The notes beneath the pieces were generated by a model that ran no database searches, was not told where the DNA came from, and was given only the letters and a program-made list of their open reading frames with translations. From assembly GCF_000970045.1 (NCBI RefSeq), contig NZ_CP009505.1:1-64000 (forward strand): a stretch of 64,000 bases of DNA, given 5' to 3'. Origin of the DNA: Methanosarcina sp. MTP4. GTDB taxonomy: Archaea > Halobacteriota > Methanosarcinia > Methanosarcinales > Methanosarcinaceae. This document shows, one piece after another, positions 27,541-36,235 of this stretch (its first letter is position 1; the number at the start of each line of letters is the position of its first letter). Both the position numbers and the translations under genes were made by a program.

Positions 27541-27565
27541 GGTTTTTCCAATCCTCACAGTTTTT
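27535..27565 (+). terminator. Terminator overlapping the dnaG stop codon
   Basis: CTGTGAGG (27535-27542) pairs perfectly with CCTCACAG (27553-27560) and is followed by TTTTTG. The TGA stop of dnaG is inside the left arm, which is unusual and ties termination closely to the end of translation. Confidence 0.7.
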
Positions 27566-27939
27566 GTTTTCTCATTTTTTCATTGTTCTCTTCACTTGTT
27601 TTCTCATTTTTTCATTGTTCTCTTCACTTTTTTTCTTTGTTTTTCACTGTTCTCTTCACTTTTCCTCTTTGTTTTTCCCCTTATTGTAAATTATATGTCT
27701 GTTCTTTGTTTTATTGTGTACCTATTTATATAAATCATGCAAAATCACTACGATTTGGTATATTTTCACACTATAGAGTCGAAATTCACACTATAATCCA
27801 TGATTCATCATGATTTATCATATACAATATATGGAAAAGGTTATTATTAATGACTAGGAAGGGGATTTCCTCGGGCAATTCTTTTATTTGATTCAAGGTA
27901 ATATTTAATTGATCTTGTAAAATTGTAGGTCTGTTCGCT
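27566..27939. repeat. Intergenic with ~30-bp pyrimidine repeats
   Basis: TTCTCATTTTTTCATTGTTC followed by TCTTCACTTG occurs twice, with a diverged third copy (27575-27675). Beyond lies AT-rich sequence with CACTATA repeats near 27770-27795 and promoter-like ATATACAATATATGG before the UPF0058 gene. No gene is visible. Confidence 0.6.
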
Positions 27940-28215
27940 ATGCACAAGGAAGAACTCATACAACTGCACACATATATGGCCCAAATGAAAAGGTATTTTG
28001 AACGACATGGAGTAACGCAGGAATTCGATGAGTACAAGTCTTTATCGATAAGTCCTGTCCACATTCACCGGAGCAAGGCGGATCATAAGCGAGCAATCTT
28101 TATTCTAGGAGGAGAACTCGCAAACCTGATGTCCAGGGACGATTCCATCTTCGAGGAGTCTCCCCAGATGAGAGAATCCGTTAATTCCGCCGTTAAGGTC
28201 ATGGGTAATAACTGA
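27940..28215 (+). CDS. UPF0058 family small protein
   Basis: This 91-residue protein matches the archaeal UPF0058 family of small helical proteins of unknown function. Typical features are the start MHKEELIQLHTYMAQMKRYF, the central YKSLSISPVHIHRSKADHK, and the FILGGELANLMS helix. The His-rich middle (HIHRSKADH) could bind a metal. No ribosome binding site is obvious. Its 3' end overlaps the convergent GNAT gene by 17 bp. Confidence 0.85.
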   Translation: MHKEELIQLHTYMAQMKRYFERHGVTQEFDEYKSLSISPVHIHRSKADHKRAIFILGGELANLMSRDDSIFEESPQMRESVNSAVKVMGNN

Positions 28216-28729
28216 CCGGACCCCGGATTGTGGCAAGGAACCCGTTGCTCGAAAGTCCAGGTTCCATATGCCTTTTTTTTGAGATTAACAGGCGGTAAGG
28301 ATGAAGGTGCATTTTCATCACCATTCCGTCTTCTCCGTCTGAATAATATTTTTTTTCGGTCCAGCAGGGTATGAACCCTATGGATATGTAAAGTCTTTGC
28401 GCTTTTAAGTTACTGTTTCTGACTTCCAGCCTGGCGTATTTAAGCCCGTTTGCAATGAAAAGGTCGCAAATAGCATAAATCAGCTCCGTGCCTATTCCCC
28501 TTCCCTGGTATTCCTTTTTGACTCCCAGGGAAAAAATATGCCCCTCGTTTTCCGCAGAACGGTAGCCTACCGCATATCCCACGACTTTCCCGTCTTCTTC
28601 TGCAACAAGGAACCCGTCTCCCACCAATTCGTAAAAATTTATGTAGACAAGGGGGTCATGTTCCGAAAAAGCCTCAGTCTCTATATCAATCATTTCCTGG
28701 AAATCTTCGGGTGTGAAGCGCCTTATCAT
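28199..28729 (-). CDS. GNAT-family N-acetyltransferase (RimI-like)
   Basis: This 176-residue protein is a GNAT acetyltransferase. The acetyl-CoA-binding motif A is LGVKKEYQGRGIGTELIYA (~79-97, Q/RxxGxG/A form). It is followed by ARLEVRNSNLKAQRLYISIGF, typical of RimI/Naa10-type N-terminal acetyltransferases. Archaeal members acetylate protein N-termini; other acceptors are possible. The C-terminal ~25 residues beyond the fold are not conserved in any way I can recognise. A TATA-like ATATATATTA lies immediately upstream of the ATG, so the leader must be very short. Confidence 0.88.
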   Translation of the reverse strand: MIRRFTPEDFQEMIDIETEAFSEHDPLVYINFYELVGDGFLVAEEDGKVVGYAVGYRSAENEGHIFSLGVKKEYQGRGIGTELIYAICDLFIANGLKYARLEVRNSNLKAQRLYISIGFIPCWTEKKYYSDGEDGMVMKMHLHPYRLLISKKRHMEPGLSSNGFLATIRGPVSYYP

Positions 28730-29045
28730 AATCTAATATATATCGCTACCTTTTAATTACTTCTTCGTGTCAACTATTTCTGAACTAAAGACTCAAAGCT
28801 TAAAGGTAACACTTAAACAGTTCCTATTTGCTATTTCGAAACGAAGATCTTTTTTTGAAATGAATGCCTTTTTTGTTTCTACGGAGTTTCGACTTTTCCT
28901 GTTGAAGTTCCTCTTTTGTTGAAGTTTCACTCTTTGAAGGCCTCCTATTATTGAATTTTTTGCTAATCGGAGGCCTTCTAAATAATAAAATATTTTTACT
29001 GACTGTCGAGCCTGTTGAAATTTTACTTTTTTTCCTTTTCAGAAC
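28730..29045. terminator. Intergenic with terminator hairpin downstream of arcS
   Basis: A perfect 10-bp stem, GAAGGCCTCC (28936-28945) with GGAGGCCTTC (28969-28978), encloses a 23-nt loop. On the minus strand it lies ~70 bp beyond the arcS stop and is a likely terminator for arcS. The rest is pyrimidine-rich and holds the promoter of the GNAT gene. Confidence 0.5.
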
Positions 29046-30944
29046 TCAGAGTTTTTTAACATGCCTGAGGGCAATGGCTATTCCCCTGCTCGCCTGTTCC
29101 ATCTCAGGACCACTCATCATAGCCCTTCCCACGCAGAGAGCTCTCTCTCCGAGGACTATCACCTCATCATTCGGGCGAATCCCCGGGTCTGCTCGAATTA
29201 CGCCGGGGGCAAGGATAGAACCCCGTGGTACAAAATCATCAATTTGTACCACTGATTTGCTACTGTTTACCATTAATTGTGCCCCTTCAAGGGAGAGGGC
29301 CAGGGTCCCGTACTGGGGAACCAGGGTAGCCAGCTGTCTTTTTCCTGCAAAAAGCTGGTGTTTCGGAAAGCGGCCTTTTACCTGCACTTTTTCGTCTTTT
29401 TTCTGGAAAAGGAGCCCTGCGTCGTCCCCGAACTGATAGTTTGCAATTCCCTTTAAGAGGTCCAGTTTTGCTTTTTCGGCGTTCCGGCTTTTCCTGTTGA
29501 TATCTTCGGAACTGCAAAGGGTTTCAACAGTGTTCCTGAGCTTCTGGAGAGCAGCCGGGGATGTGAGGCTTTCTCCGGCGCTTGCAGTGTAGGTGATCTC
29601 AAGCCCCAATTTCTCTGCTGTCCGTTCGCAGATTTCCCTGTAGGCTCCTTCGACGTGGGCAACGACTGCTGTATACCTGTTTTTTGAGAGGTAAGCCTCC
29701 AGGCAGCCGGAAACCCAGGCTTTTTCCTCCTCGTCCCAGTGGCCGGTGACCGCGGTGTCATAATGGGCGGCCGGGTAAGTCAGTTCAAGTTCCCTCGGGA
29801 CGATTCCCAGTGGGGATGTGATGATTACCTCATGGACAAATTTTTTGTACCTGCCCAGGGCATGGACGAATTTCTGGTGGGATTGGGAGATGGAGTAAGG
29901 CTTTTTTGCGGCACAGGGGAGCAGGAGGAGAATTCCGGGTCCATGCGGGGTATACCTTTCCTGTATGCGCCGGGCAAACCTGACCACCTCTACCCTTGAG
30001 AGGGATTCGGAGGTATTTGCCAGAAGCTGGTTTTTCCGGAATGTGGGGACTCTTTCTTCCAGATATGTGTATTCGAAGTCGGCAAGGCGGAGCAGAGCCG
30101 TTAACCAGGGCCGTACCCGGCACTGTCCTTCCAGGTAATCCCGAAGGGCGCCTCCCCGGACCTTCTCCCTGACAAGGGCCAGTTCGGCTTCCAGGGCGTC
30201 CCGGTTGTGGGCTGCCAGGAGTCTGGCTCTATCGGTTTTCGGGAGTGCCAGCAGCTTTTCGGGGGTGTTGGAGGCGCAGACTTTGCACCTGCAGGGAAAT
30301 TCGGTCAAGGAATCCAGGTGGAATCTGCCGGCTGCGGTCAGGTAGATATCCGAATAGGCTGAGATTTCCGTTCGGGTATCGTCCAGAACGTCAACGCCGA
30401 GGTAGACGAGAGTTGCCACATTTTCCGGGAGAGCGAGGTTTGGGGTATAGAGGGCGCTGTCCGGGGGGATCCGGCTTTTCAGGTCAAGGACAGTTTCCAG
30501 AAACTTCCGGGCATTGTTCTCTAGGTTCCCTGCCCCTTCCATTACGTAGAGGTCTCTTTTCCCGGGGATTTCTCCTTTCCTGAGGAGAGAACCTGTGGGA
30601 CCTTCTCCTTTCATCTCCTCGTCCCCGGTTCCGGCAGTTCCTTCGGCGGAGGTCCCGGTGTTTCTTCTAGCGTCGGAAGGGACGGCAGGAGGGTACGCCT
30701 GGTGGGGCAGGATTATGAGGGTTTCATCCCCCACTTTTTCACGGATTTCTTTTATGTGTGCTTCCGGTCCCCCGGGCTCTTTCGAGCTCCAGAGGCTTCC
30801 CGCATCCACGATGGAACCCGGGGTTTCAAGGTTTCCGAGCTCTGCCGTGTGCAGGACGCACGGGGTGCGAAGTTCCGGGGAAAACAGGAATTTTCCTATC
30901 CTTGCGGCTCCGTCTCTTTGTTCTACCTCAAAGTATCGTGTCAT
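29046..30944 (-). CDS. arcS: Archaeosine synthase ArcS (TGT-like)
   Basis: This 632-residue protein is a paralogue of archaeal tRNA-guanine transglycosylase, consistent with ArcS. ArcS acts after TGT in making archaeosine at position 15 of archaeal tRNAs. Features are the N-terminal FLFSPELRTPCVLHT, the TGT-like barrel with LVYLGVDVLDDT and CRCKVC, the segment LLLLPCAAKKPYS in the middle, and a C-terminal PUA domain (FVPRGSILAPGVIRADPGIR, DEVIVLGERALCVGRAMMS). A Gly/Thr/Glu-rich insertion at ~100-130 (RRNTGTSAEGTAGTGDEEMK) looks like a flexible linker. It stands alone. Confidence 0.88.
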   Translation of the reverse strand: MTRYFEVEQRDGAARIGKFLFSPELRTPCVLHTAELGNLETPGSIVDAGSLWSSKEPGGPEAHIKEIREKVGDETLIILPHQAYPPAVPSDARRNTGTSAEGTAGTGDEEMKGEGPTGSLLRKGEIPGKRDLYVMEGAGNLENNARKFLETVLDLKSRIPPDSALYTPNLALPENVATLVYLGVDVLDDTRTEISAYSDIYLTAAGRFHLDSLTEFPCRCKVCASNTPEKLLALPKTDRARLLAAHNRDALEAELALVREKVRGGALRDYLEGQCRVRPWLTALLRLADFEYTYLEERVPTFRKNQLLANTSESLSRVEVVRFARRIQERYTPHGPGILLLLPCAAKKPYSISQSHQKFVHALGRYKKFVHEVIITSPLGIVPRELELTYPAAHYDTAVTGHWDEEEKAWVSGCLEAYLSKNRYTAVVAHVEGAYREICERTAEKLGLEITYTASAGESLTSPAALQKLRNTVETLCSSEDINRKSRNAEKAKLDLLKGIANYQFGDDAGLLFQKKDEKVQVKGRFPKHQLFAGKRQLATLVPQYGTLALSLEGAQLMVNSSKSVVQIDDFVPRGSILAPGVIRADPGIRPNDEVIVLGERALCVGRAMMSGPEMEQASRGIAIALRHVKKL

Positions 30945-31358
30945 TGTTTTCCTCTTATTTTTTTCCTTTTATGTCTGTCCGAATGTAAAGAAATGTGATA
31001 TATTTGGGAATGGATGATTGATATCATTCTACTTGGGCTTTAAAGGGGAAGAATGATGGTATTATTCTACTTGGGCTTTAAAGGGGGCGGGTGATTTGTA
31101 TTATTTTACGTGCTTTAAAGGGAAGGATGATGGTATATTCTTATATGCTTTAAAGGGGAAGGATGATGGTATATTTTTATATATTATTAATAGCTTGATA
31201 GTGTGCTGCAAAAAATTATCTGTTGCTCACATAAGCAGTTTGCTGCTCACATAAGCAGTTATTCACCCGATCATCATATGTTACGAAAGTCACCTATTTT
31301 TTGAGATCCGAATTCTGAAAATTGAAAAACCCGAATTTTAAAAACTTGAGGTCTATAA
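30945..31358. repeat. Intergenic with direct repeats of ~35-50 bp
   Basis: Between 31020 and 31180 four related units contain GATGGTAT(T)ATTCTAC, TTGGGCTTTAAAGGGGAAG or shortened versions. At 31222-31260 GCTCACATAAGCAGTT occurs twice in direct tandem. AT-rich promoter-like sequence (TTTTTATATATTATTAATAG, ~31174) follows. No gene is visible. Confidence 0.7.
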
Positions 31359-32729
31359 ATGAATATCACTGAAGAGCTTCTAGAGATCGTTGGCGACCGC
31401 CTCTCTGTCTCGTCTTCGGAACTTTACTGTTATTCTTCCGATGCATCCCAGGTCAAGGGGGTGCCCGATTACGTTGTACGCCCTGAAAGTACGGAAGAGG
31501 TCAGTCGGATTGTCAAACTGGCCTTTGAGCACGAAATCCCGGTAACCGCAAGGGGTGCGGGAACAGGGCTTGCGGGGGGAGCTGTTCCGGTACACGGAGG
31601 GATCGTGCTCGACCTGTCAGGCATGAACCGGCTCCTTGAAATCGACCTGGACAACCTGCAGGTCGTTGTGGAACCAGGGGTCATTCAGGATACCCTCAAT
31701 GATGTGCTAAAACCCCACGGCTTCTTTTTCCCCCCGAACCCTGGGAGTTCTGCCATGTGTACCATCGGGGGCATGATAGCTTACAACGCAAGCGGGATGC
31801 GCTGCGTCAAGTACGGGACCACACGGAATTACGTCCGGGACCTGGAAGTGGTTCTGGCAGACGGATCTGTCATCCACACAGGCTCGAAAATGTTGAAGTC
31901 GGCGGCAGGGTATGACCTGACCCAGTTGATGATAGGGTCGGAAGGCACCCTCGGGATCGTAACGAAGGCGGGCCTGAAAATAGCCCCTCTTCCGAAAGCC
32001 CGGAAACTGGTCATAGCTGCCTTTGAAAATGCCGAACTGGCCGGAAAAGCTGTTATCAAGATCTTTTCAAACGGAGTCGTCCCTTCGGCCTGCGAGATCC
32101 TGGACAGGGTTTCCCTGCAGGTCTTGAAGCGCTACGACCCGAACCTGGTTCTCCCTGCGGAAGGGGATGTCATTCTCTTTGAAGTGGACGGGACGGAAAC
32201 TTCGGCGCGTGAAGCCGCTGAGCAGGTAATGGATGTCTGTTCCCCGCTGGCCCTGACCATCAAGCTTGCGGAAAGCGAAAAAGAAATGGCTGACATCTGG
32301 GCTGCCAGGAAACTTGTAGGCGCCGCGGTTTCCCGTCTGGACCCGACCAAGACCCGGATCTATGTGGGAGAAGATGTAGGCGTGCCCATGAAACAGATCC
32401 CAAAACTGCTCAGGCGCGTGCAGGAAATCTCCGAGGAGTTCGACCTGCCTGCAATGAAGTACGGGCACATCGGGGATGGAAACCTCCACCTTGCCCTTTT
32501 CATCGATGTCCTGAACCAGGATGAGTGGGACCGCCTGAAAAAAGCGGCGGATAAGGTCCACAGGACTGCAATTGAGCTGGGAGGCACGGTCAGTTCCGAG
32601 CACGGCGTGGGTGCCGCCAGGGGAATGTACATGGAAGCCCAGTGGGGCCCTGCGTTTGAAGTGATGCGGACGATAAAAAAAGCCCTTGACCCGAAAGGGA
32701 TCCTGAATCCGGGAAAGCTTGGGTTGTGA
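31359..32729 (+). CDS. GlcD/D-lactate dehydrogenase-type FAD oxidoreductase
   Basis: This 456-residue flavoprotein has a PCMH-type FAD-binding domain (ARGAGTGLAGGAVPVHGG, ~64-81; PNPGSSAMCTIGGMIAYNA, ~126-144). Its cap domain has KYGHIGDGNLHLALF and SSEHGVGAARG, typical of glycolate oxidase GlcD and D-lactate dehydrogenases. It probably oxidises a 2-hydroxy acid. The next gene encodes the iron-sulfur partner; the two overlap by a GTGA, indicating translational coupling. The physiological substrate and electron acceptor in a methanogen are open. Confidence 0.9.
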   Translation: MNITEELLEIVGDRLSVSSSELYCYSSDASQVKGVPDYVVRPESTEEVSRIVKLAFEHEIPVTARGAGTGLAGGAVPVHGGIVLDLSGMNRLLEIDLDNLQVVVEPGVIQDTLNDVLKPHGFFFPPNPGSSAMCTIGGMIAYNASGMRCVKYGTTRNYVRDLEVVLADGSVIHTGSKMLKSAAGYDLTQLMIGSEGTLGIVTKAGLKIAPLPKARKLVIAAFENAELAGKAVIKIFSNGVVPSACEILDRVSLQVLKRYDPNLVLPAEGDVILFEVDGTETSAREAAEQVMDVCSPLALTIKLAESEKEMADIWAARKLVGAAVSRLDPTKTRIYVGEDVGVPMKQIPKLLRRVQEISEEFDLPAMKYGHIGDGNLHLALFIDVLNQDEWDRLKKAADKVHRTAIELGGTVSSEHGVGAARGMYMEAQWGPAFEVMRTIKKALDPKGILNPGKLGL

Positions 32730-33949
32730 GAGCAATGAAAAATGAAAAAACAAAAAATGAAAATGAAGCTTCAGGGGTAAAAAAACAGGCAGAAATGAAA
32801 GCCGAAGAAGGAACCGAAGCAAAAACCGAGGCAAAAACCGAGGCAAAAACTGAAGCCGAAAAGGAAAAAACCGAAACAAAGCCTTTTGAGGTTGATCGCA
32901 GGTCGGTTTACAAGTGCGTGCAGTGCGGGACCTGCCGCTCGGTCTGCCCGGTCTTTGAAGCCGTAGGCTGGGAGTCTGCCAATACCCGCGGTCGCATGCT
33001 GATTATCAAGAGCCTCCTTGAGGGCAGGGTGCCTTCCGAAGACGTCCTCCCGAGCCTTGCAACCTGTACGACCTGCGGGATCTGCGCTGCTAAATGCCCT
33101 GCCGGGGCAAACCCTCCGGAAGTCGTGGAAGAGGCCCGTTCCGAACTCGTGCGGCTGGGCATCACAACGGAAGGTCAGGAAAAACTCCGCTCAACAATTA
33201 CCGGCACAGGCAACTCCTTTGGGGAAAGCAGGGACCGTCTGCACTGGCTGCCTGAGGCCGAACGCTCGAAGCTCCCTGAAAAATCAGATTACGTCTACTT
33301 CGTGGGCTGTTTCGATTCCTACCGCTATCCCGAATTTGCGAAGAAGACCTTTGAAGTCCTGCAGCACTTCGGAGTCACCCTTCTCCCGGACGAACACTGC
33401 TGTGCCTCTCCTCTTCTCCGCACCGGTTTTAAGCCGGACGCTGAAAAGATCATGGAGCACAACCTGGAGCAGATCAGGAAAGTGGGCGCCCACACGCTCA
33501 TCACGGGCTGTGCCGGCTGCTACACCACCCTGAAGAACAATTACCCCGGAAACCTCAGGGTCATAAGTCTTCCCGAGTTCCTGGCCGAGCACCTGGGCGA
33601 CCTGAAGCTCAAGCATCTCGACCTTAAAGTAACCTACCATGACCCCTGCCACCTTGGCAGGCATAACGGCGTCTATGACGCCCCCCGTGAGGTCATCGAA
33701 GCTATCTGTGAGTTAAAAGAAATGAAAAACATCCGGGAAAACTCCCGCTGCTGCGGCGGCGGAGGTGGAGTCAGGATCGGCTATCCCGACATCTCCCTTG
33801 AACTTGCCAGAAAACGGCTTGAGGACGTGCCCGAGGGCGTGGATTACATCGTCACCTCCTGCCCCCTCTGCGTGCGCAACCTCAGGGACGGAGGCGGAGA
33901 TATCGAGGTCATCGATATCATCGAACTTGTGGCAATGGCGCTGGAATGA
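32726..33949 (+). CDS. GlcF/HdrD-type iron-sulfur protein
   Basis: This 407-residue protein passes electrons from the preceding flavoprotein. After a low-complexity N-terminus (repeated EAKTEAKT, ~30-50) it has two 4Fe-4S motifs, CVQCGTCRSVCP and CTTCGICAAKCP. Two cysteine-rich CCG domains follow: CCASPLL with GCAGCY, and HDPCHLGR with CCGGGGG and SCPLC, as in GlcF, LldE and the HdrB/HdrD subunits of heterodisulfide reductase. It starts at GTG 32726 or ATG 32735. The low-complexity part includes a 15-bp DNA repeat (GCAAAAACCGAG-like), so it may have arisen by repeat expansion. Confidence 0.9.
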   Translation: MRAMKNEKTKNENEASGVKKQAEMKAEEGTEAKTEAKTEAKTEAEKEKTETKPFEVDRRSVYKCVQCGTCRSVCPVFEAVGWESANTRGRMLIIKSLLEGRVPSEDVLPSLATCTTCGICAAKCPAGANPPEVVEEARSELVRLGITTEGQEKLRSTITGTGNSFGESRDRLHWLPEAERSKLPEKSDYVYFVGCFDSYRYPEFAKKTFEVLQHFGVTLLPDEHCCASPLLRTGFKPDAEKIMEHNLEQIRKVGAHTLITGCAGCYTTLKNNYPGNLRVISLPEFLAEHLGDLKLKHLDLKVTYHDPCHLGRHNGVYDAPREVIEAICELKEMKNIRENSRCCGGGGGVRIGYPDISLELARKRLEDVPEGVDYIVTSCPLCVRNLRDGGGDIEVIDIIELVAMALE

Positions 33950-34239
33950 ACCTTGGCGGGTTATTAAGCAGCTGATTTCACTGTTCCGGGGTGGCTTTTC
34001 TTTCATTCCGGGCGTTTTTACTTTATAATTTAGCTGCATACTTTTTTTATTTTCATATTTGTTTCATTTTTATTGTTTTTCTTCTCCTGTCTGTATCCCT
34101 CTTATACAATGAAAGCGAAAAATAAAATGGGAAATCGGCCCGGAAATCGGTTTCAAAATGAAAAGGGGTTCGAAATTAAACTGGTTTCCAGATCGGTTTG
34201 AATTATTTGTTCAAATATTTCTGGAAGGAGGAAAGATAT
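33950..34239. other. Intergenic, AT-rich
   Basis: T-rich sequence follows the iron-sulfur gene, then several AAAT(C/G)GG(C/T)-type short repeats (34125-34195) before a strong ribosome binding site for the next small gene. No gene is visible. Confidence 0.4.
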
Positions 34240-34497
34240 ATGGGATGCAGACCGGTTACAATTAAAGATGTCACTCCTGAGGTTTTCAACTGTATGAAGA
34301 AAAAGCTTCAGGGAGCTGGTATCCATGTCCCGCCGGGTAGGAAAGGAGAGCTTTCAGGGCGTGGTATTGTAGCTGATTATGACTGGGACGGGGATTCAAA
34401 GCTTACCGTCACGATCACGGAGAAACCATTCATTATCGGATGTAATGCAGTAGCAGGAAAAATAAAAAATTTCGTGAAGGAATGTCAGAGGAAGTAA
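34240..34497 (+). CDS. Small paralogous protein A1 (unknown function)
   Basis: I do not recognise this 85-residue protein from any named family. It shares the pattern VTPEVFNCMKKKL, AGIHVPPG, GxLSGxGIVADYDWDG, LTVTITEKP and a C-terminal KIKNFVKECQRK with two nearby genes (34931 and 38170), so the three are paralogues. The order of predicted elements (helix, strands, helix) suggests a small alpha/beta cytosolic domain; there is no signal peptide or membrane segment. A very strong ribosome binding site (GGAAGGAGGAAAG) sets the start and suggests high expression. Confidence 0.82.
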   Translation: MGCRPVTIKDVTPEVFNCMKKKLQGAGIHVPPGRKGELSGRGIVADYDWDGDSKLTVTITEKPFIIGCNAVAGKIKNFVKECQRK

Positions 34498-34930
34498 GGA
34501 AAGCGAAGGGTAATTAAAGAAAGTTGAGAGGAAATTGAAGAAGAGACAAACTTCAAAATTTTATTCCTTAAGTAATTTTCGGATATTTAGAAGTTGAGGG
34601 CTTAATTAATTCTTAAGTTTGGTTCATGTATGGAGGAAAAAGATGCAGCAGTCTCTTCCTCTATCCTATCTTACTGTTTTTGCGAAATCCGGCTTTAATT
34701 CTAGAATTTTTTTAAAGAACTCCATAAATTTTTTATACTCTCAAGTGTTACATAATTTTGATTATGTTTGCTTGTGCAAAGGACAGGACCCCCGTCCACT
34801 GCTGTTAGTACCATTTCCTTTTTGGCAGTGTTCCTTTCTGTTGGGTTCACGGCAAACATCCAACCCCCCAATTTCAAAAAACCAGAATGAAAATCCAACC
34901 CTATTAAAACACCAGAAGGAGAAAAAGAAT
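34498..34930. other. Intergenic, left part of segmental duplication
   Basis: From about 34586 this region is duplicated at 36472-36795 (see the duplication entry). Short direct repeat ATGAAAATCC at 34887 matches 35190. An open frame reads from 34619 into the next gene, but the region is shared with non-coding DNA in the other copy, so I read it as leader. Confidence 0.55.
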
Positions 34931-35188
34931 ATGGCATGCAGTCCTGTAACGTTTCACCACGTTACACCCGATGTATTCAATTGTATGAAAAAGAAACTCG
35001 AAGAAGCCGGTATCCACGTTCCCTCCGGAAACAAGGGCGAACTTTCGGGACACGGTGTGGTAGCCGATTTTGACTGGGATGGTACTTCAAATCTTACCAT
35101 CACGGTCAAGGAAAAACCTTTCTTCATCAGCTGCGGCACTGCAACAGGAAAAATTCAGGACTTCGTACACCAGTGTCATGGGAATTAA
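34931..35188 (+). CDS. Small paralogous protein A2 (unknown function)
   Basis: This 85-residue protein is the same length as the one at 34240 and about two-thirds identical: VTPDVFNCMKKKLEEAGIHV, GNKGELSGHGVVADFDWDG, LTITVKEKPFFISC and KIQDFVHQCHGN. Conserved Cys residues near the N-terminus (NCMKKK), in the second half (SCGTATG) and near the C-terminus could bind a metal or form redox pairs, but nothing proves this. The ribosome binding site is AAGGAGAAAAAGAAT. I start at ATG 34931 because the paralogue starts there; the frame is open further upstream. Confidence 0.82.
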   Translation: MACSPVTFHHVTPDVFNCMKKKLEEAGIHVPSGNKGELSGHGVVADFDWDGTSNLTITVKEKPFFISCGTATGKIQDFVHQCHGN

Positions 35189-35608
35189 AATGAAAAATCC
35201 AGGGCAGGGGATCTTCCCTGTCCTCGCCTCTTTAAAAATACATCTTTTTAAAAATGAATTGTTTTCTAAAAAATGTCTCATCCCGGGTTCTGGATGCGGA
35301 AATTTTCTTTTCTCGTATTCCGGGCAATCAGGGTATTTATTCTGTCGTCATTCCGGATGATTAAGGGGAATCTGAATACGCTTGACTCGAAAATTTGTTC
35401 CAAAGAAAAGCTACTTTTTAAGCTCTACAGATTTAAGGAATTTTGTTATCTTTTCTTTAAACAGATATCAATGTTCAGTAGCGTTTTTACTTAATTTTGT
35501 TTCTCATATTCTTTTCTACATACTTGTATTATTTTATTATGTGTATAAAACGACTATTATAAAACATATAGTCCAGAAGAACATTTTTTTTATTAAATCT
35601 GAAGAAAA
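35189..35608. other. Intergenic spacer, duplicated at 36800-37208
   Basis: An AT-rich spacer between the small gene and the secreted-protein gene, matched in unit 2 of the segmental duplication. It contains TATA-like elements (CATATTCTTTTCTACATACT, 35506) and GTGTATAAAACGAC shared by both copies. No gene is visible. Confidence 0.5.
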
Positions 35609-36235
35609 ATGTTTTTACTGGATCTTTTATCCAAAGGGGGTATACTTATAAAAAAGATAAGGTTTGCAGTACCTTTAGCATTATTGCTGGCTTTACTGGT
35701 TTCAATACCAGGAGCCTCAGCGTCCTCTGTTGATGTCAAACCGGCCTCATGGCCCAATTCCATCAACGTGTGCAATAACGGAGTCATTCCTGTGGCTTTT
35801 GCATGTCCCTACAGGGGTCTTACGGCCGAGGATTTAATAAATGATACCTGTAAGATCCAGGTTGCAATTAAAGTTGAAAATGAAAGCGGCTGGGATGTTG
35901 AGTTTTGTGAGAACTTCTCCTCTGATGATTTAAAACTCAACATTGAAGATGTGACAAGCTATGTGAGTTATGTCGTGGACAGAGGAGATCCCGATTATTG
36001 TCCCGATGGTTACCCGGACCTCACAATGAAATTCAGGACCCACGACATCTTTGGCGGTATTAATCCCGCTGATTATGAGGAAGGCAAAGCCATTGAATTT
36101 GAGATGTGGGGATACGACTGTGACGACAATTTGCTCTTTAATTCATTTGACCGTATTCGCTTCGTGCCGGCAAATTGCGACAAAGTTGACAATCCTATGA
36201 AACTAAAACATGAGAAGCTAAAAATGAGAAGCTAA
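35609..36235 (+). CDS. Secreted paralogous protein B1 (unknown function)
   Basis: This secreted protein of ~195-208 residues has a signal peptide (RFAVPLALLLALLVSIPGASA) and a mature start VDVKPASWPNSINVCNNGV. That stretch resembles the (I/V)KPGSxPNxIN motif found near the start of many secreted archaeal and bacterial proteins. A Cys- and Asp-rich body follows (DRGDPDYCPDGYPDLTMKF, FNSFDRIRFVPANC). The start is odd: in the paralogue ATG stands where this gene has ATA (35648-35650). Translation must then use ATA or the ATG at 35609, upstream of the shared GGGGG ribosome binding site. Function unknown. Confidence 0.75.
   Translation: MFLLDLLSKGGILIKKIRFAVPLALLLALLVSIPGASASSVDVKPASWPNSINVCNNGVIPVAFACPYRGLTAEDLINDTCKIQVAIKVENESGWDVEFCENFSSDDLKLNIEDVTSYVSYVVDRGDPDYCPDGYPDLTMKFRTHDIFGGINPADYEEGKAIEFEMWGYDCDDNLLFNSFDRIRFVPANCDKVDNPMKLKHEKLKMRS

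Noticed and set aside
34876-34898. Possible ORB: AACCCCCCAATTTC with GAAA and G-string on the reverse strand
   Set aside because: The TTCCA dyad is missing and the matching copy in the duplicated unit has lost the C-run, so it looks like chance.
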